64,000 nt of DNA, taken from Actinomyces capricornis (GTDB lineage: Bacteria > Actinomycetota > Actinomycetes > Actinomycetales > Actinomycetaceae). Location of the stretch: contig NZ_AP025017.1 in assembly GCF_019974135.1 (NCBI RefSeq), forward strand, positions 868,001 through 932,000, given 5' to 3'. The notes under the pieces are model-generated. The model made no database searches. It saw only the letters and a list, made by a program, of their open reading frames with translations, and was not told where the DNA came from. Numbering within the stretch: the first letter of the stretch is position 1; every line of letters starts with the position of its first letter. The translations under genes were made by a program, and so were the position numbers. Below are positions 25,417 to 34,677 of this stretch, one piece after another.

Positions 25417-26978
25417 TGGCCCGTCTTCGTCTCGACCGTGACCAGGGCGCGCTCGCGCGGGTCGCGCTCGGCACCGCTGAGGCCCGCAGCCTCGCCCTGG
25501 ATGACCCGCTCATGCAGCAGGGGGATCGCCGCGGTCGTCGCCAGGATGGCCTGCTCGGCCGCCATCGTGGCCTTCTGCCGCTCCTGACCCGGAGCCAGGG
25601 CGCCGGCCCTGGCCAGTGCCTCATCCACGGCCGTGTCCTTCAGGAAGCACAGGGTGAAGGAGCCCGAGGAGGAGAAGTCGGAGACCATGTAGGCCACGGG
25701 GTCTCCGGAGTCCAGGACGGTGGCGCGCGAGAGCAGGAAGGCGTCGAAGGAGCCCGCCAGGGCATCGGCCTCGATCTGGGCGTACTCGCGCACGTCGGTG
25801 CTCACGGTGAAGCCCGCCGCCTCGAGCTGCTGGGTCAGGAGCACCATGATCTCCTCCAGCTCGGGGCGATCGGTGTAGGAGCCCACCGTGATCGTGGTGC
25901 CCGCGGGCACCGATCCCGCCTTGGCGGCGCCGGGAACCGAGCCCTGGGCGGCGGCCCCCTTGGCCCCCGCATAGGCCCCGTCCCAGGAACGCAGCGGGGG
26001 CGCCCAGGGCAGGGCGGGCCCCAGCAGGCCCGCGGCGACGTCGGCATGGCCCTCGTAGACGGTGGAGATGAGGGCCTCGGGGTCCAGGGCGTCTCGGGCC
26101 GCGGCCCGCAGGCCGGCGTCGGCGAAGGCCCCTGAGGAGGTATTGAGGTAGAGGGTGCAGGTGCGGGGCATGGGAACCTCGTGGAGGAGGGCATCATCGA
26201 GGGTGGCCACCTGGGAGACCGGCACGGCCTCCACCAGGTCGGCGGTCCCGGTGCGCAGGGCGGCGCCGCGCGCGGTGCCATCGGGCACGAAGGTGACGTC
26301 GATGCCCGGCGCCTTGGCCTTGCCCGCCCAGTAGTCCTCGTAGCGCTCCAGGGTGGCCCCGGCGGTGCCCTCCACGGAGGTCAGCCTGAAGGCGCCCGTC
26401 CCGTGGCCCACAGGGTCGACCGGGCCGTCGGCCCGGTCGGGGTAGGCCGCGGCGGCCAGGATCGCCAGCTGGGGGCTGGACAGGCGGTGGGGGATCAGGG
26501 GGTCGGGGCTGGCGGTGGTCACCACGACGTCCTGGCCCTGCGCGGTCACGCTCAGCTCGATGCCGTCCAGGATGCGCGGCGGGGTGCTGTAGGCGGCCGC
26601 GAAGCTCAGGGCGGCGGCCGCCTGCTCGGCGGTCAACTCGGTGCCGTCGTGGAAGGTCACGCCCTCGCGGATGGTGAAGCGCCAGGTGGTCTCGTCATCC
26701 TGGGTCCAGGAGGTGGCCAGGCCCTCCATGGCGTTGCCCTCGGCATCCAGGGTGATGAGGGTCTCGGCGCACGACCAGCGCGAGAGCTTGAAGGCGTCGT
26801 CGGACAGCGGGTTGAGGCCGCTGCGCGGCGGCTGGAGCATGGCCAGGCGGATGCGCCCGTCACCCGAGCCGCTCCCGCCGGAGCTGCAGGCGACCAGGGT
26901 GGCGGTGGCGGCGCCGGCACTCAGCAGGGCGAGCACCTGACGGCGGGTGACCGGGGCGGTGGTGGTGGACGGGTTCAT
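25413..26978 (-). CDS. ABC importer solute-binding lipoprotein (SBP_bac_5)
   Basis: Extracellular binding protein of the peptide/nickel class (521 residues). It has a twin-arginine-like signal TRRQVLALLSAGAATATLVAC with lipobox LVAC, so it is a lipoprotein possibly exported by Tat. It also shows the SBP_bac_5 landmarks CAETLITLDAEGNAMEGLATSW, WRFTIREGVTFHDGTELTAEQ and GTGAFRLTSV. The ligand could be a peptide, metal-chelate or opine-type metallophore; the Zur-like site upstream of the operon favours a metal complex, by inference. GAGGAG precedes ATG 26978. Confidence 0.9.
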   Translation of the reverse strand: MNPSTTTAPVTRRQVLALLSAGAATATLVACSSGGSGSGDGRIRLAMLQPPRSGLNPLSDDAFKLSRWSCAETLITLDAEGNAMEGLATSWTQDDETTWRFTIREGVTFHDGTELTAEQAAAALSFAAAYSTPPRILDGIELSVTAQGQDVVVTTASPDPLIPHRLSSPQLAILAAAAYPDRADGPVDPVGHGTGAFRLTSVEGTAGATLERYEDYWAGKAKAPGIDVTFVPDGTARGAALRTGTADLVEAVPVSQVATLDDALLHEVPMPRTCTLYLNTSSGAFADAGLRAAARDALDPEALISTVYEGHADVAAGLLGPALPWAPPLRSWDGAYAGAKGAAAQGSVPGAAKAGSVPAGTTITVGSYTDRPELEEIMVLLTQQLEAAGFTVSTDVREYAQIEADALAGSFDAFLLSRATVLDSGDPVAYMVSDFSSSGSFTLCFLKDTAVDEALARAGALAPGQERQKATMAAEQAILATTAAIPLLHERVIQGEAAGLSGAERDPRERALVTVETKTGQ

Positions 26979-27254
26979 GAGCTCTCCTCGGGTTCATCGG
27001 TCTGGTGGGCGCACCGGGCGGCAGGCCGCGCAGGTGGTCGCAGGCACTGGTCACGGGCGCTGATGATGGGACTGGTCGTGGTGGGCCGGGGGCTGGCCAG
27101 GCGGGGTCCGGCGGTGGGCTATGGGCTCAGTGGCTTCGGTGTGCTCGGGGGTCTCAGGGGCCTTCCGGTCGAGTCGGTGGCGGTCGGCGGTCGTCGTGGC
27201 TGGTCTGGAGGCGGGGCCCGGGGGATCGAGGCCGGCACGGGGCGCCCGCCGGGC

Positions 27255-28175
27255 TCAGGCGCCTATCGCGGGCATCTGGGGGACGGCGTCGCGCAGCGCC
27301 CGCGTGGCCCGGTGGGAGGGGCTGGTGAGGATGCGCTCCATGGGGGCGTCCTCCACCAGGGCGCCGTCGTCCATGACCAGGCAGCGCTGGCAGATGCGGG
27401 CCACCGCCGCCAGGTCGTGGGAGACCACGAGCAGGGCCGGTGCCGGCGCCCGACCCTCCGCCGGTGCCGCCGCGTCGTCGTCGCCGCCCTCCGGGGGCTC
27501 CCGCCCCGCCCGCTCCCCCGACGACGGCCCGGCAGCCTGCGCTGCCGTTCGCCCCGTGGCGGGCTCGGTGCCCGATCCGCGGCCGCCGAGCCCGGCCAGG
27601 AGCTCGAGAACCTGGCGGCGCAGGGCCGGGTCGAGCCCAGAGACGGGCTCATCGAGCAGGAGGTAGCTCGGGCGGGGCGCCAGGGCGCGGGCGATGGCCA
27701 CGCGCTGGGCCTGGCCCCCGGAGATCTCGTGGGGCCGGGAGCCCCACAGGTGCTCGGCGACGCCCAGGCCCTGGAGCAGCGCCGCGGCCCTCTCCTCATG
27801 CTCCGCGCGCCCGCCCGCAACCCCCAGGGTGCGCAGGGGCGTGGTCACCTGGTCCAGGACCCGGCGGCGGGGGTCGAGGCTGGCCGCGGCGTCCTGGGGC
27901 ACGTACTGGACGGCGCGGCGGTAGGGGCGCATCCGGCGGGCGCTGCCGCGACGGACCTCGCGCCCCTCCAGGAGGATCTGGCCGCCGTCCTCGGGGCCGG
28001 GGCGGTCCATGAGGAGCAGGGCGCGCAGCAGGGTGGTCTTGCCGCAGCCCGAGCGGCCCAGCAGAGCGGCGCTCTGGCCGGGGGCCAGGGCGAGGTCCAG
28101 GCCGCGGAGCACGCGGTGGTAGCCGCCAGCGGCGCGGTAGGAGCGCGTCAGGCCGCGCACCGCCAGACCGCTCAT
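27255..28175 (-). CDS. ABC importer ATPase, DppF/NikE-like
   Basis: Second ATPase of the importer (306 residues). Walker A GRSGCGKTT, Q-loop YVPQDAAASLDPRR, signature [16 protein letters not shown], Walker B YLLLDEPVSGLD and H-loop VVSHD. A disordered insertion of about 50 residues (Gly/Ala/Glu/Pro-rich) splits the fold between Walker B and the H-loop, which is unusual. ATG 28175 overlaps the preceding ATPase stop (ATGA, 28172-28175). A 276-base noncoding gap (26979-27254) separates it from the binding-protein gene; I see no second promoter there. Confidence 0.9.
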   Translation of the reverse strand: MSGLAVRGLTRSYRAAGGYHRVLRGLDLALAPGQSAALLGRSGCGKTTLLRALLLMDRPGPEDGGQILLEGREVRRGSARRMRPYRRAVQYVPQDAAASLDPRRRVLDQVTTPLRTLGVAGGRAEHEERAAALLQGLGVAEHLWGSRPHEISGGQAQRVAIARALAPRPSYLLLDEPVSGLDPALRRQVLELLAGLGGRGSGTEPATGRTAAQAAGPSSGERAGREPPEGGDDDAAAPAEGRAPAPALLVVSHDLAAVARICQRCLVMDDGALVEDAPMERILTSPSHRATRALRDAVPQMPAIGA

Positions 28176-29107
28176 GCGGCGATACCGGGGCGACGCCGGT
28201 GCCCGGACTCGCCCGATCCGGCGCCGCCTCCCCCGCCGCCACTGCCGCTCCCGCCTCCCCGGACTCGCAGTCCTGCAGCCGCCAGGGCGCCGTCGAGGGT
28301 CTCGTCGGCGGCCGCCTCGCACATGGCGCGCGTGGCCGGGTGGCGGGGGTCGGTGAGGACCTTCGTGGTAGCGCCCCGGTCGACGACCCGGCCCTGGTGG
28401 AGCACGACGATCTCCTGGCAGATAGTGGCCGCGGGCAGGTCGTGGGTGATGAGCAGCAGGGAGGGGGACTGCGGGCCGCCGGTCACGTCGCGAAGGAGGG
28501 CCAGGGCCTCGCCGCGGGCCACCACGTCCAGGGCGGTGGTGGGCTCATCGGCGATGAGGACCGCAGGATCGCCGGCCAGGGCCAGGGCCAGGCAGACGCG
28601 CTGGCGCTGGCCGCCCGACAGGCGCCCGGGGACGCGGGCACCGGTGCCGGCGTCCAGGCCGACGGCCTCAAGCAGCTCGACCGCCCGGTCCCGGGCGCGC
28701 TCCCCCGCCCGGGACCCGCCGGCGCCGCGGGCGGCGAGCTCGACCTGGCGCAGGGCGGGGATGAGGGGGTGCAGGGCGGTGGTGGGGTCCTGGGGCACCA
28801 GGGCCGCCCGACTCCCCCGGGGGCGTGCCGCGGCGGGCGTGCCCAGCAGGTCCGGGCCCGCCGGCGCCTCCGGGGCACCCTCGTCCTGCGCGCCGTCCCG
28901 TGCTGCGTCCTCCACGACGCGCAGGGAGCCGCTGGCCTCCAGGCCGGGGGGCAGGGTGCCGGCCAGGGCGGCGCAGGTCAGCGATTTGCCGGCCCCCGAG
29001 GCGCCGACCAGGGCGGTGCGGCCGCCCGGGACGAGGCTGAGGCTCACGCCGTCGAGCAGGGTGCGTCCCCCGGCGCGAAGGCCCAGCGAGTCGAGAACGA
29101 TAGTCAT
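28172..29107 (-). CDS. ABC importer ATPase, DppD/NikD-like
   Basis: First gene of the importer operon (311 residues). Walker A GASGAGKS, Q-loop LVPQDPTTALHP, signature RLSGGQRQRVCLALAL, Walker B VLIADEPTTALD, H-loop LITHD. A Gly/Ser-rich tail follows, ending in basic residues. ATG 29107 was chosen over GTG 29116: TAGGGT (29120-29115) ends 7 bases upstream, predicting a leaderless transcript. The promoter is covered by a Zur-like palindrome (29128-29144). Confidence 0.9.
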   Translation of the reverse strand: MTIVLDSLGLRAGGRTLLDGVSLSLVPGGRTALVGASGAGKSLTCAALAGTLPPGLEASGSLRVVEDAARDGAQDEGAPEAPAGPDLLGTPAAARPRGSRAALVPQDPTTALHPLIPALRQVELAARGAGGSRAGERARDRAVELLEAVGLDAGTGARVPGRLSGGQRQRVCLALALAGDPAVLIADEPTTALDVVARGEALALLRDVTGGPQSPSLLLITHDLPAATICQEIVVLHQGRVVDRGATTKVLTDPRHPATRAMCEAAADETLDGALAAAGLRVRGGGSGSGGGGGGAGSGESGHRRRPGIAA

Positions 29108-29114
29108 ATGCAGC

Positions 29115-29144
29115 ACCCTAAGTGCTGTTGAGACTCATTTTCAA
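29115..29144 (-). promoter_or_regulatory. Promoter with Zur-like operator, ABC importer operon
   Basis: Reading leftwards: TTGAAA (29144-29139), 18-base spacer, TAGGGT (29120-29115). The -35 and the adjacent spacer lie in the imperfect palindrome TTGAAAATGAGTCTCAA (29144-29128). Its 15-bp core TGAAAATGAGTCTCA matches a 7-1-7 TGAAAAT-N-ATTTTCA arrangement, typical of actinobacterial Zur boxes, at 12 of 14 arm positions. Zur binding is inferred, not shown. Confidence 0.55.
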
Positions 29145-29160
29145 CTCACCTCCCCACCAT

Positions 29161-29232
29161 CTTTCGACAATTTGCATGAGATCGGCCTTTTCCGGGGCTG
29201 GAAAAGGCCGATCTCATGCAAATTGTCGAAAG
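29161..29232. terminator. Perfect 33-bp-stem hairpin after ilvD (repeat family copy 1)
   Basis: Arms 29161-29193 and 29200-29232 are perfectly complementary around loop GGGGCT. Contains TTGCATGAGATCG and CCTTTTCC, shared with the copy at 39901-39976. It lies 15 bases after the ilvD stop and upstream of the importer promoter, so it can insulate the two. AT content is high for this genome. Confidence 0.85.
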
Positions 29233-29247
29233 GAAGGGGAGGGAGGG

Positions 29248-31140
29248 TCAGGGGCGGGGGACGCCGAGCCTGCGCAGGTCCCGCACGGCCCCCAGGTCGG
29301 CGCTCGTGGCGAGCATGGCATAGGCGCGCAGGGCCGCCGAGACCTTGCGGGGCCGCTCCACATGCGGGGTCCAGGCCGCGTCCCCGCGGGCCTCCTCCTC
29401 GACCCGGCGCCGGGCGATCTCCCCCTCATCCAGGCGCACCGAGATCGAGCGCGCCGGGATGTCGATGTCGATGATGTCGCCCGAGCGCACCAGCCCGATG
29501 AGGCCCCCGGCCGCCGCCTCGGGCGAGCAGTGCCCGATGCTCAGCCCCGAGGTGCCCCCGGAGAAGCGCCCGTCGGTCAGCAGGGCGCACTCCTTGCCCA
29601 GGTGCATGGACTTGATGTACGTCGTCGGGTAGAGCATCTCCTGCATGCCCGGGCCCCCACGCGGGCCCTCGTGGCTGATGACCACGACGTCGCCGGCCTT
29701 GACCCTCCCGCCCAGGATCCCCGAGACCGCATCGTCTTGGGACTCGAAGACCACCGCAGGCCCCGAGAAGGTGAGGATGGAGTCGTCCACCCCCGCGGTC
29801 TTGACGATGCAGCCCTTCTCGGCGATGTTTCCGAAGAGCACCGCCAGCCCGCCGTCGGCGGAGTAGGCGTGCTCCAGGTCGCGGATGCAGCCCGCTGCAC
29901 GGTCGGTATCCAGGGCCTCCCACCGGGAGGACTGGGAGAACATCTCCGTGGTGCGCACCCCGCCGGGGGCGGCCAGGTAGCCGGTGTGCACCTCCTGGCT
30001 GAGCCCCGAGCCGGGGACGCCGTCGGGGCCGGGGCGCACGATGTCGTAGGTGGCCAGGGACTCGGCCAGGGTGGAGCCCAGCACATTGGTGGTGGAGGTC
30101 TCCAGCAGGCCCGCCCGGTCCAGCTCGCCCAGGATCCCCATGATGCCGCCGGCGCGATGGACGTCCTCGATGTGGAACAGGTTGGTCGAGGGCGCCACCT
30201 TGCACAGCTGGGGCACCCTGCGCGAGAGGCGGTCGATGTCGGCCATGGTGAAGTCCACCCCGGCCTCCTGGGCGGCGGCCAGCAGGTGCAGCACCGTGTT
30301 GGTCGAGCCCCCCATGGCGATATCCAGGCTCATGGCGTTCTCGAAGGCGGCCTTGGTGGCGATGGACCGCGGCAGGACCGAGTCGTCCTCGCCCTCGTAG
30401 TAGGCCTTGGTGATGGCCACGATCTGGTGGCCCACGCGCTTGAACAGTTCGCCGCGGTCGGCGTGGGTGGCCAGGATGGTGCCGTTCATGGGCAGCGCCA
30501 TCCCCAGGGCCTCGGTCAGGCAGTTCATCGAGTTGGCGGTGAACATCCCCGAGCAGGAGCCGCAGGTGGGGCAGGCCAGGCGCTCGATGGCGCTGATGAT
30601 CTCATCGGAGACCGTGGGGTCGGCGGCGTCCATCATGGCGTCGATGAGGTCGAGCTTGCGGGTGGTGCCGTCGGCGGCCGTCATCTTGCCCGACTCCATG
30701 GGCCCACCCGAGACGAAGATCGCCGGGATGTTCAGGCGCATGGCCGCCATGAGCATGCCGGGGGTGATCTTGTCGCAGTTGGAGATGCACACCAGGGCGT
30801 CGGCGCAGTGGGCCGAGACCATGTACTCCACGGAGTCGGCGATGAGGTCGCGGCTGGGCAGGGAGTAGAGCATGCCGTCGTGGCCCATGGCGATGCCGTC
30901 GTCCACGGCGATGGTGTTGAACTCCTTGGCGATGCCCCCGGCGGACTCGATCTGGCCGGCTACCAGGCGCCCGACGTCGCGCAGGCCGACGTGCCCGGGG
31001 ACGAACTGGGTGAAGGAGTTGGCGATGGCGATGATGGGCTTGCCGAAGTCGGAGTCCTTGACACCGGTGGCGCGCCACAGGGCGCGGGCCCCGGCCATGT
31101 TGCGGCCGGAGGTGGAGGTGGCGCTGCGGTACTGCGGCAT
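29248..31140 (-). CDS. ilvD: Dihydroxy-acid dehydratase
   Basis: Fe-S dehydratase of valine, isoleucine and CoA synthesis, converting dihydroxy acids to 2-keto acids. The 630 residues have the family N-terminus [13 protein letters not shown], cluster cysteines in [10 protein letters not shown] and [10 protein letters not shown], the [14 protein letters not shown] segment, and near the C-terminus [27 protein letters not shown] precedes ATG 31140. Monocistronic by position; the long hairpin at 29161-29232 terminates it. Confidence 0.97.
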   Translation of the reverse strand: MPQYRSATSTSGRNMAGARALWRATGVKDSDFGKPIIAIANSFTQFVPGHVGLRDVGRLVAGQIESAGGIAKEFNTIAVDDGIAMGHDGMLYSLPSRDLIADSVEYMVSAHCADALVCISNCDKITPGMLMAAMRLNIPAIFVSGGPMESGKMTAADGTTRKLDLIDAMMDAADPTVSDEIISAIERLACPTCGSCSGMFTANSMNCLTEALGMALPMNGTILATHADRGELFKRVGHQIVAITKAYYEGEDDSVLPRSIATKAAFENAMSLDIAMGGSTNTVLHLLAAAQEAGVDFTMADIDRLSRRVPQLCKVAPSTNLFHIEDVHRAGGIMGILGELDRAGLLETSTTNVLGSTLAESLATYDIVRPGPDGVPGSGLSQEVHTGYLAAPGGVRTTEMFSQSSRWEALDTDRAAGCIRDLEHAYSADGGLAVLFGNIAEKGCIVKTAGVDDSILTFSGPAVVFESQDDAVSGILGGRVKAGDVVVISHEGPRGGPGMQEMLYPTTYIKSMHLGKECALLTDGRFSGGTSGLSIGHCSPEAAAGGLIGLVRSGDIIDIDIPARSISVRLDEGEIARRRVEEEARGDAAWTPHVERPRKVSAALRAYAMLATSADLGAVRDLRRLGVPRP

Positions 31141-31185
31141 GGGGTCTCCTTGACGAAGGACGCGGGTCTGCGCTCAGGGTAACTG

Positions 31186-31801
31186 TCACGACGTCAGGTC
31201 TCTTCCAGGCGACCACCTCGTGGGACCAAGGACACCTGAGCGGCCCGGGCGACTGACGGCGTCACACCTGGGGCCGTCGTCGCCGGCCTCCTCGACGACG
31301 GTGCGGCGGCTCCACCGGCAGCACTGGCGACCGGACCATCGGTCGAGTTCCAGGCCCACCCATGCGACGGCAGTCGGCGGGCCGTAGCCGATGGTGATTC
31401 CCAGTGCCAGAGCTCCGACCACCAGTGCAGTGGCAACCATGAGGGTCCACAGCGCGCGAGCGGGGAGCCTGGCGGCGGATCCTGCCTCGGCTACAGGGCA
31501 GGGCGAGCAAGGCCGAGGTGGTGTCCTCTGCGAGCTCCCGCCCGAACATCCAGGCGAGGATGGTGCCGCCGCCCAGGAGACCCGCAACGCCGGCGACCTG
31601 AGTGGCGCCCGCCAGCAGGCCGCTCCAGTCCAGGCTCGCCGCGGGGCCGGCCTCGGCGACGAGTTGGGCGTTGCCGCCGGCCACGCCCACAGTGATGCCG
31701 CCCAGCAGCAGGACCGTGCCGGCCACCATCACCACCGCGGTGAGCGCTCCAACCCTGGAGTGCCGCAGCAGCAAGAGCTCCATCCTGAGGATCACAGCCA
31801 T
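31186..31801 (-). pseudogene. Frameshifted, truncated ABC-2-type permease
   Basis: Remnant of a membrane ABC exporter subunit. From ATG 31801 the frame gives MELLLLRHSRVGALTAVV, a second helix region and FGRELAEDTTSALLALP, a motif typical of BcrB-like permeases. The family pattern then continues in the next frame (ARLPARALWTLMVATALVV) after what looks like one extra base near 31477-31480. A further helix (LALGITIGYG) follows, then similarity fades and the 3' third is missing. No partner ATPase is adjacent. A sequencing error could explain the frameshift but not the lost C-terminus. Confidence 0.65.
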
Positions 31802-31986
31802 GATGGTTGCGGTCCGGCGCGGCCCATCCAGTCCAGTCCACCCCGGCGCCCTGCCCCGCCCGATCGGGGGCGTGATGGCCGCGCACGCAGAGCCGCCCCC
31901 GGCTGCGGGGCCAGCAGCGCGGGGGCGGCACGGGTTCGCCGGCCGGGGGCCGATGCCGGGTCCGGCCGGGAGTGACGCTCAGGTGG

Positions 31987-32394
31987 TCACATGACGCCGA
32001 GGATCTCGGTGACGAAGACGAGGGTGTCCCCGCCCTTGATGCCGGCCTGGGGCACGCCGCGGTCGCCGTAGCCCAGCTCGGAGGGGATGGATAGCAGCAG
32101 GCGCGAGCCCACGCGCTGACCCACCAGGGCGTCGTCCCAGCCGCGGATGACCATACCGACCCCCACCTGGAAGTTCAGGGGCTGCCCGCGGTCGTAGGAG
32201 TTGTCGAAGACGGCGCCGTCCCAGGACTGGCCCAGGTAGTGGGCCACGATGGTGTCGCCGGCCTCGACGACCTGGCCGTCACCGGCGTCGAGCACCTGGA
32301 CCTGCAGGCCCTCGGGGGCCTGGGGCCCCGGGAAGGTCAGGGTGGGCTTGGAGCCCGCGGCTCCCTCAACGGTGGGCATGTTCGTGTTGATCAT
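31987..32394 (-). CDS. FKBP-type peptidyl-prolyl isomerase
   Basis: Cytosolic proline isomerase and folding helper (135 residues; no signal peptide). Single FKBP domain with VEAGDTIVAHYLGQSWDGAVFDNSYDRG, the FQVGVGMVIRGWDDALVGQRVGSRLLLSIP core and C-terminal GGDTLVFVTEILGV; the Tyr, Asp, Val-Ile, Trp and Tyr pocket residues are in place. TAGGCT (32407-32402) ends 7 bases before ATG 32394, so it is probably leaderless. Confidence 0.94.
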   Translation of the reverse strand: MINTNMPTVEGAAGSKPTLTFPGPQAPEGLQVQVLDAGDGQVVEAGDTIVAHYLGQSWDGAVFDNSYDRGQPLNFQVGVGMVIRGWDDALVGQRVGSRLLLSIPSELGYGDRGVPQAGIKGGDTLVFVTEILGVM

Positions 32395-32527
32395 GGCCGC
32401 GAGCCTACGCCAGGCCCGCGTGCCGCCCGGGATCCACCCCTCGGCTCGCCGCGAACCGGCCCGCCCTCGCCCGCGGCACCGGGAGCACCGCGCACGGGGC
32501 CTCGCCCGAGCCTGACCCGGAGCAGCA

Positions 32528-32562
32528 CACCGGGCCAGACGGGGAAGCCGTCTGGCCCGGTG
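32528..32562 (-). terminator. Hairpin after the Bax-inhibitor-like gene
   Basis: 15-bp perfect stem CACCGGGCCAGACGG/CCGTCTGGCCCGGTG, loop GGAAG, 64 bases beyond the stop at 32627 and upstream of the FKBP promoter. Confidence 0.7.
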
Positions 32563-32626
32563 CGTTCAGTAGGTACTGCCCGGGCGGGACAGCCGGGTCG
32601 GTACGAGGCCGGCCCAGCGCCTCGGC

Positions 32627-33622
32627 TCAGTCCCGGAAGTAGGACAGCAGGCGGAGGAACTCCAGGTACATCCACACGATGGTCACCACCAGCCCGAAGG
32701 CGCCGGCCCAGGCGTAGCGCTGGGGCAGGCGGTTCTCCACGCCGCGCTGGATGGACTCGAAGTCGATGGCCAGGCAGAAGGCGGCCAGGACGACGGCCAC
32801 CAGGCCCAGGATGACGCCCAGGGGGATGCCCATGACCTCGATGCTGCGCAGGCCCCACTGCCCGCTGGCCACACCGGTGAGCATGAGCCCGAGGTTGATC
32901 AGGGAGAACAGCGCGTATCCGGCCACCGCCACCAGGACGATGCGCAGGAAGCGCCCCTGGACGCGGAAGCCCGCGAACTTGTAGGCGCACAGCATGGCGG
33001 TGAAGGTCGCCGCCGTGGCTAGCACCGCCTGCATGACGATGCCCGGGTAGCTGTACTCCATGACGCCCGAGAAGCCTCCGAGGAACAGCCCCTCGAAGGC
33101 GGCGTAGAGCATGATGAGGGCCGGTGAGGGCTTGGACTTGAAGGAGTTGACCAGGCCCAGGACCAGGCCGGCGATGGCGCCCACGAAGGTCGCCATGTAG
33201 CCCAGACCCATCGTGGCCGGAGAGGTCACGAGGTTCCAGGCGATGGCGCCGGTGACGACGATGATGCCGAACAGGCCCGCGGTGCGGATGATGACGTCGT
33301 CGTAGGTCATGCGGCGCATGTCCACGCTGCTGGCCGACGGCGCCTGGTACTGGGCCTCCAGGCCCGCGAGCTGCTCGGGGGTGACCTGGCCGTAGCCCTG
33401 GGGCGCCTGGCCGTAGCCGGGCTGGCTGTAGGTGGTCCGGCCGTAGCCGGGCTGCTGGCCGTAGGCCGGGGCGCCATAGGACTGCGTGCCGTAACCGCCC
33501 TGGCCGCCGGGCTGGTAGCCGGGCATGGTGGGGTAGCCGTTGGGGGTGTAGGCGGGGGCGGACTCGCGCACGCCGCCTCCGGGCTGGAAGGCGGAGCTGC
33601 GACTGAAGAAGGGGTTGCTCAT
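32627..33622 (-). CDS. Bax inhibitor-1/YccA-like membrane protein
   Basis: Seven-helix membrane protein of the BI-1 group (331 residues), possibly acting in membrane or calcium homeostasis; bacterial roles are poorly known. Residues 1-90 are a Tyr/Gly/Gln/Pro-rich cytosolic tail with repeated GYGQ/PGYG units. The membrane part includes NLVTSPATMGLGYMATFVGAI, FEGLFLGGFSGVMEY and the C-terminal AIDFESIQRGVENRLPQRYAW...YLEFLRLLSYFRD typical of the family. A GAGAGGA stretch lies upstream of ATG 33622. Promoter TTCAAC-17-CATAAT lies at 33752-33724. Confidence 0.9.
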   Translation of the reverse strand: MSNPFFSRSSAFQPGGGVRESAPAYTPNGYPTMPGYQPGGQGGYGTQSYGAPAYGQQPGYGRTTYSQPGYGQAPQGYGQVTPEQLAGLEAQYQAPSASSVDMRRMTYDDVIIRTAGLFGIIVVTGAIAWNLVTSPATMGLGYMATFVGAIAGLVLGLVNSFKSKPSPALIMLYAAFEGLFLGGFSGVMEYSYPGIVMQAVLATAATFTAMLCAYKFAGFRVQGRFLRIVLVAVAGYALFSLINLGLMLTGVASGQWGLRSIEVMGIPLGVILGLVAVVLAAFCLAIDFESIQRGVENRLPQRYAWAGAFGLVVTIVWMYLEFLRLLSYFRD

Positions 33623-33723
33623 GTGGTGGCTGTCCTCTCTCGGGGGACGGTTGAGCGCAGCCCCCGTCGGGGGCCGGCGACCCGGGCGAGGCGAGCGACC
33701 GCCCTCGGCCGGGAACTGGCCCC

Positions 33724-33752
33724 ATTATGCCCAGGCGATCCTCCTGGTTGAA
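33724..33752 (-). promoter_or_regulatory. Promoter of the Bax-inhibitor-like gene
   Basis: TTCAAC (33752-33747), 17-base spacer, CATAAT (33729-33724), with a leader of about 95 bases. The rest of the 321-base divergent region (33623-33943) shows no gene. Confidence 0.5.
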
Positions 33753-33943
33753 ATCCCTTCCCCGCGCCAGGAGGCCTCCGGACCGGCCCGGCCCATGGGG
33801 AGTCCTCCCCTGGACCCCCGCCGACGGCCCTCAGGAGGCCCAGAGGATCCTTCAGCGGCGGCACCGCCCACCCGCCTCACGCGCCCTCCTCGCCTGTGGC
33901 CGATGCGCTGGTATCGAACCGTGACTTCGGGCAGACTCCGATC

Positions 33944-34579
33944 ATGCGTTCCCGCACTCTCTTCGCCATTCCCGCTCTCGTGGCGCTGACGGTCGGCCTG
34001 ACGGCGTGCCGTAACTACGAGCCCCTTGCCGTGGAGCCCCTCGAGCCCAGCGCCTCGGCCTCCTCGGAGGACTCCCCGCCCCCCAGCGGTGAGCCGAGCG
34101 CCTCCGCCTCCCCGACGCCGGGCAAGCCGAGCGCCGCCCCCTCCGAGACTCCCCGACCGACGCGGATCTCCGACCTGGCGGTGGGCGACTGCACGCTGGA
34201 GAACAGCGCCGCGGCCGACGGGGAGAGCGTCAGCGAGGTCTCCGTCGTCAACTGCGAGACGCCGCATGACCGGGAGGTGATCTCCATCGGGCAGTCATCC
34301 CTGGGCGCCTATGACGAGACCGCCCTGACCTCGGAGATCGACACGGCCTGCTCCACGGCCCTCATCGAGTACATGGGGGGCTCGGTGGGTGATTTCTCCA
34401 CCAGTTACATGTACCCCTCCCAGAACGCCTGGGACGCCGGCAACCACTCCTACTACTGCTTCGCCACGACCAAGGACGGCAGCCAGAGCACGGGATCGGT
34501 GAAGAACGGTCCGACGACCACCGGCGAATCCAGCGGTCCCACGGCGGGCCCCGCAACGAAGAAGCCGGAGACGACCTGA
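33944..34579 (+). CDS. Septum_form-domain lipoprotein
   Basis: 211-residue predicted lipoprotein: signal TLFAIPALVALTVGLTAC with the lipobox cysteine, a Ser/Pro-rich linker (about 22-75), then a domain resembling the actinobacterial Septum_form family (DLAVGDCTLENS...VVNCETPHDREVISIG), and a Thr/Gly/Pro tail. The paired cysteines around VGDC and VNC are typical. Function is uncharacterised; surface or septal location is inferred. ATG 33944 is chosen because the signal peptide starts there and a CAGACT hexamer ends 6 bases upstream. Confidence 0.83.
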   Translation: MRSRTLFAIPALVALTVGLTACRNYEPLAVEPLEPSASASSEDSPPPSGEPSASASPTPGKPSAAPSETPRPTRISDLAVGDCTLENSAAADGESVSEVSVVNCETPHDREVISIGQSSLGAYDETALTSEIDTACSTALIEYMGGSVGDFSTSYMYPSQNAWDAGNHSYYCFATTKDGSQSTGSVKNGPTTTGESSGPTAGPATKKPETT

Positions 34580-34677
34580 CCGGGGCGAGCCGGTCCCCGG
34601 CTGCGGATCGGGAGTGCGCCGCGGCCCGGCGCTGAGGTGAGCGCCGCTGGCGCACCGGGCGAACGATCGCGGGGGCG

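Noticed and set aside
29161..29232. Insertion-sequence end
   Set aside because: No transposase or target duplication; the two copies behave as self-contained hairpins at gene ends.
26181..29474. Plus-strand open frame of 1097 codons opposite the ABC importer
   Set aside because: Antisense to binding-protein and ATPase genes with clear motifs; translation is low-complexity.
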